Below are positions 1 through 5,277 of a stretch of 8,189 nucleotides of DNA, piece after piece. The notes below the pieces were generated by a model, which worked only from the letters and a program-made list of their open reading frames with translations, was not told the origin of the DNA and made no database searches. The translations under genes and the position numbers were made by a program. Positions within the stretch are counted from its first letter, which is position 1, and every line of letters begins with the position of its first letter. The DNA comes from Pseudomonadota bacterium (lineage in GTDB: Bacteria; Pseudomonadota; Gammaproteobacteria; Burkholderiales; Burkholderiaceae_C). The stretch is taken from contig JAEWBU010000265.1 of the NCBI GenBank assembly GCA_023390985.1, forward strand, positions 1-8,189, written 5' to 3'.

Positions 1-230
1 CGCGCCGCGGACACCCAGGCGAGCATTCTACGGAGAGCCAGCTAAGAAGCTGCGGGCTTGGATGGTCCCGGTTGGGACGGGCCCAGAGCGACCGTCGGTG
101 TCCTGGTGCGATGCTGCTACCGGCCAGCACCTGCCATGGCTGGAATTGGCCAGGAACGGACGTTCATGAAATCCCAACACACACCAGGGTGGTGCGGCGT
201 CGGCTCAGACACGGAGGAACGATGGCTCGC
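1..230. other. Gene-free left edge, downstream of the dehalogenase
   Basis: I see no convincing coding region in this stretch. Short open frames exist on the plus strand but have no domain character and run on as antisense over the dehalogenase gene. The only noteworthy content is a short motif at 148-165 that resembles another at 1006-1023, and a weak 5-bp inverted repeat with an AAGA loop at 39-52. I see no convincing terminator for the minus-strand gene that ends at 231. Confidence 0.5.
148..165 (+). repeat. Short repeat-like motif, copy A
   Basis: The 18-base stretch GGCCAGGAACGGACGTTC matches the stretch at 1006-1023 at 13 of 18 positions in the same orientation. The two copies lie on either side of the dehalogenase gene. 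From memory, similar GGCCA..A.CGGAC.TTC strings recur between genes in Burkholderiales and other high-GC proteobacteria, but I could not verify this here. This may be the core of a decayed intergenic repeat or a chance similarity. Confidence 0.3.
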
Positions 231-920
231 TCAGGAGCTTGGCTGGAAGAACGCCAGCACGTCCTTGAGCGTGGCGCCTGTTGCTGTGGGCTGCGTCCCC
301 AGCTCCTCGAACGGCAGCTGATGGCGATTCACCCACAACGTGCGGTAGCCAAACCAGGTGGCGGCGAGGGCGTCCCATGCATTGCTGCTCACGAAGAGGA
401 TTCGGCCGGCCTCCAGACCAGTGGCTTCGGTGCCGATCGTGTATGCGGCAGGATGGGTCTTGTACTTGCGAATGGCGTCGACGCTGAGAACGTGATCGAG
501 CAGTCCGTCCAATCCGGCGCTACGCACCGCAGCGTCCAGCATCTGCGGATCGCCATTGCTCAGGATCCCCGTGACAACTCGGCGAGACTTGAGCGCCTGC
601 AGCACTTCCAAGCTTTCGGCAAACGGCGATAGGTGGCGGTACTGGTCCATCAGCTGCTCTTCGCGCTCGGACGTGAGGTCCAGCGCAAGCCGTTTGCAGG
701 CCCAGCGCAGGCTCGACCGGGTGAGATCCCAGAAGGGCCGGTAATGCGCCCCGTCGTTGCTGGTGGTCACCAGTCGGGTGTACTCGATCTGCTTATCACG
801 CCAGACCAGTGACAGCGCCTGGCCTTGGCCAGGGAACAGCTTCTCCGCGAGCCGCCCAATGCTGTACACGTCGAACAGGGTTCCATAGGCGTCGAAGACG
901 ACTGCGTGGGGTTGTTCCAT
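231..920 (-). CDS. Haloacid dehalogenase, type II (L-2-haloacid dehalogenase)
   Basis: A 229-residue cytoplasmic HAD-superfamily enzyme predicted to hydrolyse L-2-haloalkanoic acids to D-2-hydroxyacids through an aspartyl-ester intermediate. Motif I is FDAYGTLFD with nucleophile Asp10 and Thr14. Arg41 (WRDKQIEY), Ser121-Asn122 (LSNGD), Lys154 and Tyr160 (KTHPAAY), then Ser178, Asn180 and Asp183 (SSNAWD) follow. After residue 41 these match the catalytic set of the characterised enzyme L-DEX YL with a constant shift of about three residues, and the length is close to that enzyme's. The ATG at 920 gives the usual short N-terminus before motif I; only a weak GTGGG stretch precedes it. It is divergent from the cupin operon across 348 bp. 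By eye its GC and third-position GC are lower than in the rest of the window, which could mean separate acquisition. The family call is firm, but the physiological substrate is unknown; many such proteins have poor or other phosphatase/dehalogenase activity. Confidence 0.9.
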   Translation of the reverse strand: MEQPHAVVFDAYGTLFDVYSIGRLAEKLFPGQGQALSLVWRDKQIEYTRLVTTSNDGAHYRPFWDLTRSSLRWACKRLALDLTSEREEQLMDQYRHLSPFAESLEVLQALKSRRVVTGILSNGDPQMLDAAVRSAGLDGLLDHVLSVDAIRKYKTHPAAYTIGTEATGLEAGRILFVSSNAWDALAATWFGYRTLWVNRHQLPFEELGTQPTATGATLKDVLAFFQPSS

Positions 921-1005
921 CAGCCCACTTTAGGGTGAAGGACGGCACGTATCAACCCAGCGCTTTAGGTGACCAAGCTTCTGGAGGTTGTTCGCGGCAG
1001 CTTTC

Positions 1006-1023
1006 GGCCATAAGCGGACATCC
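1006..1023 (+). repeat. Short repeat-like motif, copy B
   Basis: GGCCATAAGCGGACATCC agrees with the motif at 148-165 at 13 of 18 positions, in the same orientation. It sits about 86 bp upstream of the dehalogenase start. Together the two could mark the edges of an inserted segment, or be independent copies of a dispersed intergenic repeat. No target-site duplication or transposase is visible. Confidence 0.3.
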
Positions 1024-1083
1024 CAGCTGAGTCGGTGCCTACGTGAGTGCGTCGCGCGGACTCGGGGCCACGAGGCGTGGCGC

Positions 1084-1112
1084 GCCGATGCGCTGCCGAT
1101 GCGCTGCCGATG
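1084..1112 (+). repeat. 11-bp tandem repeat, about 2.6 copies
   Basis: The unit GCCGATGCGCT occurs twice head to tail (1084-1094 and 1095-1105) and is followed by a partial third copy GCCGATG (1106-1112). It lies in non-coding DNA upstream of the half-site cluster. It could be a slippage product or a set of protein-binding sites on successive helical turns, since the period is close to one turn of B-DNA. Confidence 0.75.
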
Positions 1113-1157
1113 ATGCGCGTCTGCCGTGGCGTCGGCGCGGCGCCGGCGGCGGGGGTG

Positions 1158-1193
1158 ACGTTGATCGATGATCAAGCTGGACAAAATCAACGT
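1158..1193 (+). promoter_or_regulatory. Candidate operator/promoter: nested TTGATC inverted repeats
   Basis: A perfect 15-bp palindrome, TTGATC-GAT-GATCAA, lies at 1161-1175. Its left arm also takes part in a second perfect inverted repeat, ACGTTGAT (1158-1165) with ATCAACGT (1186-1193), so three half-sites of one sequence lie within 36 bp. It is upstream of the cupin operon, whose start is at 1269. The form resembles an FNR/Anr box (TTGAT-N4-ATCAA), but the spacer is 5, so a different dimeric regulator is more likely. A possible promoter overlaps it: TTGATC (1161-1166) as -35 and CAAAAT (1182-1187) as a poor -10 with 15-bp spacing. The dyads are certain; their function is inferred. Confidence 0.55.
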
Positions 1194-1218
1194 GCTCCCT
1201 ACGATGGACTCCAAGCCA

Positions 1219-1236
1219 GGGACCCCGGTCCCCGGT
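1219..1236 (+). other. GC-rich leader hairpin and 7-bp direct repeat
   Basis: GGGACC (1219-1224) and GGTCCC (1227-1232) are exact inverted repeats separated by two bases, so as RNA the stem would be five pairs with a four-base loop. The same bases contain a head-to-tail duplication of CCCCGGT (1223-1229 and 1230-1236). It lies 24 bp before the cupin ribosome binding site. No U-tract follows, so it is not an intrinsic terminator; it may only reflect GC-rich composition. Confidence 0.35.
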
Positions 1237-1268
1237 GAACCGAGACACCATCCACACGCGGAGCCCGC

Positions 1269-1775
1269 ATGGCCGACATCAAGCCACTCTTGTCCCCCGA
1301 CGAAATCCTTCGAACGCTGAAGGACAGCATCCGTCCCGGGGTCCCCTCGTTCTTCCAGCTGCGGACCCAGCTGCCGGCGTCCGGCCGCAGCGACCTGCCG
1401 ATCGGTGCCACCGACCGCATGACGGTGATCCTCAAGTCATACGCCGAGGGCGGCGAGAACGAGATCCATGCTCATCCGCACGAGGACCACGTGTTCGTGG
1501 TCTTGCAGGGGCAGGCGTCCTTCCACGGCCCGCGTGGCGAGTTGAAGGTGGTCGATCCGTACGGCGGCGTGGTGCTGCCCGCGGGGGCCTTCTACCGCTT
1601 CGTCTCCAGCGGCGACCTTCCGCTGGTCATGCTGCGCGTGGGCTGCGCGGAGGGCGACTCGAATATCTTTGCCCGCATCGGTTTCGACGGCAAGCCGCTG
1701 GACGCCAACACGACCGCGAACCGGCAGGTCACGCCGGTGCTGTCCGACCGGTGGTTCCCGGCGGCGACCGCCTGA
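1269..1775 (+). CDS. Single-domain cupin protein
   Basis: A 168-residue soluble protein with one cupin beta-barrel in about residues 45-125; no signal peptide is visible. Cupin motif 1 is seen as GGENEIHAHPHEDHVFVVLQ followed by Gly81, with His67 and His69 as likely metal ligands; the usual Glu ligand position is taken by His74. Motif 2 is PAGAFYRF, where Tyr109 stands at the usual His position, so the metal site is atypical or absent. The ATG at 1269 is preceded by CGGAG with five bases between. It is the first gene of an operon with a Bug-type binding protein (41 bp downstream) and a 2-hydroxyacid dehydrogenase. Small cupins in such operons may act as isomerases, decarboxylases, dioxygenases or binding proteins; nothing here decides among them. 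Confidence 0.85.
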   Translation: MADIKPLLSPDEILRTLKDSIRPGVPSFFQLRTQLPASGRSDLPIGATDRMTVILKSYAEGGENEIHAHPHEDHVFVVLQGQASFHGPRGELKVVDPYGGVVLPAGAFYRFVSSGDLPLVMLRVGCAEGDSNIFARIGFDGKPLDANTTANRQVTPVLSDRWFPAATA

Positions 1776-1794
1776 AGGCGCGCCGACCCATTCC

Positions 1795-1810
1795 AAAGGA
1801 GAAGAGAGAG
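1795..1810 (+). promoter_or_regulatory. Purine-rich ribosome binding region of the Bug protein gene
   Basis: AAAGGAG at 1795-1801 is a strong Shine-Dalgarno match but sits 15 bases before the ATG at 1817. The adjoining GAGAGAG (1804-1810) lies six bases before the start and could serve instead. This supports 1817 as the start even though the frame stays open far upstream, because the signal peptide begins exactly there. Confidence 0.6.
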
Positions 1811-1816
1811 ACAACC

Positions 1817-2827
1817 ATGAGACCCTTCAAGCAGATCATCGTGGCGACGCTCCTGGGCCTGGCGACGGCCGCCGCCCTGGCGCAAAGCGCCGAAGTCAAG
1901 GCCAGACTCAAGGCGCTCAAGCCCGCCGATTACCCGACGCGGCCGATCGAGCTGAGCCTCGGCTTCGGGGCCGGCGGCGGCATGGACGTGGTCGCCCGCG
2001 CCGTGGCCCAGAAGTTCCAGGAGTACACGGGCGAGACCGTGGTGATCAACAACCGCACCGGCGCCGGCGGCCTGGTGTTCCACCGCTGGCTCGTGTCGCA
2101 GGCGCCCGCGGACGGCTACGCGGTCGGTCTCGGCAACAACATCATCATCGGCGACGCGCTGCTGCGGTCCGAGGGCAAGTGGTCGTACAAGGACGCCGAC
2201 AGCATCGCCTTCGTCAATTACGAGCCGGTGATCTGGTTCACCTCGTCCACCGGCCGCTTCAAGGGCCAGCCGCTGGGCGACATCATGAAGGCCGCGCAGA
2301 AGGATAGGGGCGACGTGAAGGTCGGCACCGTCGCCGCCACGCTGCTCGAGATGCTGGCCGAGCAGGTCGAGCAGAAGGCGTCCGTCAGCCTGAACAAGAT
2401 TCCGTTCAACGGCGGCAAGCCATCGATCGCGGCGCTGATGGGGGACCACATCGACATCTCCTTCGGCTTCCTCGGCGAGGTGAAGGGCCTGGGCGACAAG
2501 GTCCGGCCGATCGCGGTGGCCAGCCAGCAGCCCGCGCCCACGCTGCCCGGCGTGCCCACCTTCAACGCCGTGCTCAAGGCCGACGACGTCAACTGGATCA
2601 TGTGGCGCTACATCGCCGCGCCCAGGGGCGTTCCCGCCGACCGCAAGGCCTGGCTGGTCGCCGCCTTCAACGAGGTGATGAAGGACCCGAAGCTGGTCGC
2701 CGAACTGGAGCAGTTGGGCGGCATCCAGGATCCCGGCCTGGACACGCCCGCCAAGGTCTCGGCCGAGCTGGACCGCTTGGCCAAGGCCGAGCGCGCGTTC
2801 TACGTCCAGACCGGCCGCCTGAAGTGA
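1817..2827 (+). CDS. Tripartite tricarboxylate transporter (Bug family) substrate-binding protein
   Basis: A 336-residue periplasmic binding protein. Residues 1-22 form a Sec signal peptide (Lys5 near the start, a hydrophobic core, and Ala20-Leu21-Ala22 before the likely cut). The mature part shows Bug/TctC hallmarks: YPTRPIELSLGFGAGGGMD (39-57) followed by ARA, the NNRTGAGG loop (78-85) and ADGY (98-101). Asp57 is the residue type that contacts the carboxylate ligand in known Bug structures. Length is typical for the family. The frame is open from 1235, but the part before 1817 overlaps the cupin gene and is not coding in this frame. It is flanked by the cupin and dehydrogenase genes, so the ligand is probably an organic acid handled by those enzymes. 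No TctA or TctB gene is visible, which is usual for the many stand-alone Bug proteins in Burkholderiales. Confidence 0.92.
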   Translation: MRPFKQIIVATLLGLATAAALAQSAEVKARLKALKPADYPTRPIELSLGFGAGGGMDVVARAVAQKFQEYTGETVVINNRTGAGGLVFHRWLVSQAPADGYAVGLGNNIIIGDALLRSEGKWSYKDADSIAFVNYEPVIWFTSSTGRFKGQPLGDIMKAAQKDRGDVKVGTVAATLLEMLAEQVEQKASVSLNKIPFNGGKPSIAALMGDHIDISFGFLGEVKGLGDKVRPIAVASQQPAPTLPGVPTFNAVLKADDVNWIMWRYIAAPRGVPADRKAWLVAAFNEVMKDPKLVAELEQLGGIQDPGLDTPAKVSAELDRLAKAERAFYVQTGRLK

Positions 2828-2840
2828 GCCGGCGCGCAGC

Positions 2841-3929
2841 ATGACCGCCTCGTCCGCCGCGCGCGCCCCCCGCGTCTTCGTCATCCACGACCACATGCTC
2901 GAGCCGCTGTTCGCCGGCATCGTGGACGACCTCGTGCGCTGCGGCGCCGAGGTCCTGCGCGGGCCGCCCAGCCAGGCCGGCGACAAGCCGGCCGTGCTGG
3001 CGCCCGAGTACATGGAGCGGTTGCAGCAGGCCGACGTCGCCATGTTCAGCTCGCGCGCGCTGTGCCCGAGCGCGATGCTGCAGGCGGCGCCACGGCTGCG
3101 TGCCGTCGTCAATCCGACGATCGGCGTCGAGACGGTCGACCTCGCGGCCGCCAGCGAGCTGGGCATCCTGGTGGGCAACGGCGCAACGCCGGAGAACTAC
3201 CTCGGCATGGCCGAGGCGGCCCTCATGTTCATGCTGAACCTGTTCTACGGCCTGCGCACCACGGAGCAGCACCTGCGCGAGAACCGGCCGCGGCCGGCGC
3301 CCGACCAGGTCCACGCGCGCACGCTGCGCGGCAAGACCGTCGGCATCCTCGGCTTGGGCAACATCGGCCGGGCCGTGGCCCGGCTGCTGGCGCCGTTCGA
3401 CGTCAAGGTGCTGGCATACAGCCCGCATGCGGACCCGGCCGCACTGCCGGCGGGCGTGACGCTCGCCGGCCTGGAGGATGTGATGGCGCGGTCCGACCTG
3501 GTGTGCGTCTGCGTCGCCGTGACGCCGCAGAACCGCCAGCTGGTCAACGCCCGCACGCTCGCGTTGATGAAGCCGACGGCGTTCCTGGTCAACGTCGCGC
3601 GCGGCGACGCCATCGACGAGCCGGCGCTGGTGCAGGTGCTCCAGGAGCGCCGCATCGCGGGCGCGGCGCTGGACACCTTCGCGCGCGAGCCGCTCCCCAT
3701 GGACAGTCCGCTGCGCGCCCTGGACAACGTGATCCTGACGCCGCACGCGGTGGGCTACACGAAGGAGAACGTGGACTCGCTGCGCGCCGCGGCGGTGGAG
3801 AACATCCGCCGCGTGGTCGGCGGCGAGCCGCCGCTGTACTGCAAGAACCCCGGCGCGCAGGCGCGCTGGGCGACGCGCATCGCGGGCCTGGAGCCGCTGC
3901 GCGGCTGGCCCGCGCTGGTGCGCACCTGA
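2841..3929 (+). CDS. D-isomer-specific 2-hydroxyacid dehydrogenase, NAD(P)-dependent
   Basis: A 362-residue cytoplasmic oxidoreductase predicted to interconvert a D-2-hydroxyacid and its 2-oxoacid with NAD(P)H. The Rossmann nucleotide-binding motif is GLGNIG (171-176) in a domain spanning about 120-305. Catalytic Arg254 (NVARGD), Glu283 (REPLP) and His302 (TPHAVG) are all present. At the end of the second Rossmann strand (LAYSPHA, about residue 194) the acidic residue usual for NAD-specific members is replaced by Ser, so cofactor preference is uncertain. The start lies 13 bp after the Bug gene's stop with only a weak purine stretch (GAAGTGAG), suggesting coupled translation. It is the last gene of the operon and ends 7 bp from a convergent gene. 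Relatives include phosphoglycerate, glyoxylate/hydroxypyruvate and hydroxyisocaproate dehydrogenases; the substrate cannot be read from sequence. Confidence 0.9.
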   Translation: MTASSAARAPRVFVIHDHMLEPLFAGIVDDLVRCGAEVLRGPPSQAGDKPAVLAPEYMERLQQADVAMFSSRALCPSAMLQAAPRLRAVVNPTIGVETVDLAAASELGILVGNGATPENYLGMAEAALMFMLNLFYGLRTTEQHLRENRPRPAPDQVHARTLRGKTVGILGLGNIGRAVARLLAPFDVKVLAYSPHADPAALPAGVTLAGLEDVMARSDLVCVCVAVTPQNRQLVNARTLALMKPTAFLVNVARGDAIDEPALVQVLQERRIAGAALDTFAREPLPMDSPLRALDNVILTPHAVGYTKENVDSLRAAAVENIRRVVGGEPPLYCKNPGAQARWATRIAGLEPLRGWPALVRT

Positions 3930-3941
3930 GCGGCGCTCAGG
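3925..3941. terminator. 17-bp palindrome spanning both convergent stop codons
   Basis: CCTGAGC-GGC-GCTCAGG is a perfect inverted repeat with 7-bp arms and a 3-base loop. The TGA of the dehydrogenase (3927-3929) lies in the left arm and the TGA of the convergent gene (TCA on this strand, 3937-3939) lies in the mirror position in the right arm. It could act as a two-way terminator or RNA-end stabiliser, but neither side has a run of T, so classical intrinsic termination is not supported. Confidence 0.45.
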
Positions 3942-5223
3942 CGTCGGTCGCGCTCGGACCGATGTAGCGGGCCCGCGGCCGCACGGCGACGCCGCTCAGC
4001 CGCTGTTCGGCCGCATGGGCGAGCCAGCCGGCGCAGCGACTGAGCGCCATCAGCGCTCCGGCGCTGCGGCGCGGCATCCCCAGCGCCGCGCACACCGCCA
4101 CCAGCCCGGCGACCATGCTGGGACGCACGCCCAGCTGGTCGCGCGCGGCGGCGATCCAACCCACCATCCAGGCGGTGCCGGCGCGCTTGCCGGGTTGCGC
4201 CGCGGCGATCTCAAGCAGGTAGTCGCCGCGCGGGTCGCCGTCGGGGTACACGAAGTGGTTGTAGCCCGCCACCCGGCGGCGCTCCGCCAGGCTTTTCGCG
4301 ATCGCGGCGAGGTACGCCTTGCGCGAGCCGGACGCCAGCAGCAGTTGCTCGCATTCGTCGCAGCCCAGGCCGTTCTGCTGGCCCTCGAACGACGCCAGCG
4401 CGCTCGTGATGCAGGACATGGCGTCGGCGCCGGCCGAGGCCGCGATCCGCGCCACGAAGGTCGATGGCGTCAGCTCGTGGTCCGCGGCTGCCACCATGCT
4501 GGCGTTGAGCGTTGCGAGCACGGGCCGGCTGGCCGCGATGCCGCTGCCCCGGGCCACCAGCGCCGCGACGGACTCGGGTTCGGCCGGGATCGCCAGCCGC
4601 GGCTTGGCGCGCAGCAGCCCGAAGGCGCAGGCCATCACCTGGATCAACTGTCGGGCGGTGCGTTCCTGCCGGCCCGGCTCGGCGGCCGCGTCGCGGCCGG
4701 CGGTCGCGATGAAGGCATTGGCCACCAGGGCGAGGAGGTGGCGCGAGGTGTTGTGCGGCGCGACGGCGCACAGCATGCGTCCATGGTCGGTGAAGGCCTG
4801 CGGCACGACGGGCGCCGGCCAGACCGGCGCTTCGTTCGGCAGCTCGCCGGACCACAGAAGCTGCGCGCATTCCTCGAAGGTGCGGCCCCCGCGTGCGAGG
4901 CCCAGCGCCGCATGGCCCCGGTACACCGGGCCGCCGGGGCCCACGAGCGTGATGCCGGTGTGCATCACCGCGGCGCCGCCCCAGAGCAGGCTGCGCTCGG
5001 CGGAACTGGTGGCCGCGCGGGCGCTGCGTCCCTTGGCCGTGACGGCTTCGACGTCGCACCGCAGGTACATCCGCTGATGCGGCGTCGAGGAGGGCGCGGC
5101 CCGGATCAGGCCACGGCTGACGTACGCGTAAAGGGTCTGCGGCTTGACGCCCAGCATCGACAGCGCATCGCGTGCGCTGATGAGCTCCTCGTCCTTGCTG
5201 GCGGCCGTCTTCACCGGCGGCAT
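3937..5223 (-). CDS. MerR-like HTH fused to citrate-synthase-like domain, catalytically degenerate
   Basis: A 428-residue protein. Residues 14-62 form a MerR/excisionase-type helix-turn-helix (ISARDALSMLGVKPQTLYAY, then an Arg/Gly-Leu-Ile wing). Residues 75-428 have a citrate-synthase fold. Compared with pig citrate synthase, the oxaloacetate-binding residues are kept: His249 (ADHELTPSTF, pig His238), Arg332 (DGDPRGD, Arg329), Arg396 (LSRCAG, Arg401) and Arg415 (VRPRARYIGP, Arg421). Catalytic His323 (GYNHFVY, His320) is kept, but pig His274 is replaced by Asn284 (GQQNGLG) and Asp375 by Ser369. A CxxC pair (Cys288, Cys291) sits next to Asn284. The ATG at 5223 has no good ribosome binding site but is preceded by a dyad. 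It is convergent to the cupin operon and downstream of liv genes on the same strand. HTH-citrate synthases are a recognised architecture of unclear function; I infer a ligand-sensing regulator rather than an enzyme. Annotators may simply call it citrate synthase. Confidence 0.88.
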   Translation of the reverse strand: MPPVKTAASKDEELISARDALSMLGVKPQTLYAYVSRGLIRAAPSSTPHQRMYLRCDVEAVTAKGRSARAATSSAERSLLWGGAAVMHTGITLVGPGGPVYRGHAALGLARGGRTFEECAQLLWSGELPNEAPVWPAPVVPQAFTDHGRMLCAVAPHNTSRHLLALVANAFIATAGRDAAAEPGRQERTARQLIQVMACAFGLLRAKPRLAIPAEPESVAALVARGSGIAASRPVLATLNASMVAAADHELTPSTFVARIAASAGADAMSCITSALASFEGQQNGLGCDECEQLLLASGSRKAYLAAIAKSLAERRRVAGYNHFVYPDGDPRGDYLLEIAAAQPGKRAGTAWMVGWIAAARDQLGVRPSMVAGLVAVCAALGMPRRSAGALMALSRCAGWLAHAAEQRLSGVAVRPRARYIGPSATDA

Positions 5224-5232
5224 TGTGCAGCA

Positions 5233-5257
5233 GAGGCGAAGACGTCTTGGCCGCCTC
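5233..5257 (-). promoter_or_regulatory. Dyad upstream of the HTH/citrate-synthase-like gene
   Basis: The exact 10-bp palindrome AAGACGTCTT (5239-5248) extends to GGCgAAGACGTCTTgGCC (5235-5252) with one mismatched pair. A second, overlapping inverted repeat pairs GAGGCG (5233-5238) with CGCCTC (5252-5257). The elements end 9 bp before the ATG at 5223. They could be an operator for the MerR-like protein itself or a leader hairpin; the function is inferred. Confidence 0.45.
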
Positions 5258-5277
5258 GCTGTTCGCGCGGACCGACT

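Larger units (their letters stand above)
921..1268. other. Divergent intergenic region between dehalogenase and cupin operon
   Basis: This 348-bp stretch separates two divergently transcribed genes and must hold both promoters. It contains a repeat-like motif (1006-1023), an 11-bp tandem repeat (1084-1112), a GC-rich block (about 1130-1155), a cluster of TTGAT/ATCAA half-sites (1158-1193), a GC-rich hairpin (1219-1236) and the cupin ribosome binding site (1260-1263). The open frames crossing it on either strand have no recognisable domain and are best read as non-coding. Confidence 0.6.

Noticed and set aside
39..52. Terminator hairpin CAGCT-AAGA-AGCTG
   Set aside because: The stem is only five pairs, does not extend, and has no T-run. 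It is about 180 bp from the nearest gene end.
1161..1175. FNR/Anr box
   Set aside because: The half-sites TTGAT and ATCAA match but the spacer is 5 bases instead of 4, so the site is kept only as an operator of unknown regulator.
1235..1816. In-frame upstream extension of the Bug protein
   Set aside because: The extension overlaps the cupin gene in another frame and has a low-complexity Arg-rich translation. The signal peptide and ribosome binding region place the start at 1817.
1592..3178. Long minus-strand open frame of 528 codons
   Set aside because: It lies opposite the cupin, Bug and dehydrogenase genes, which have clear family motifs, ribosome binding sites and a signal peptide. The translation has no recognisable fold.
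3937..5223. Ordinary citrate or methylcitrate synthase (gltA/prpC)
   Set aside because: The N-terminal HTH and the replacement of two catalytic residues argue against a housekeeping enzyme.
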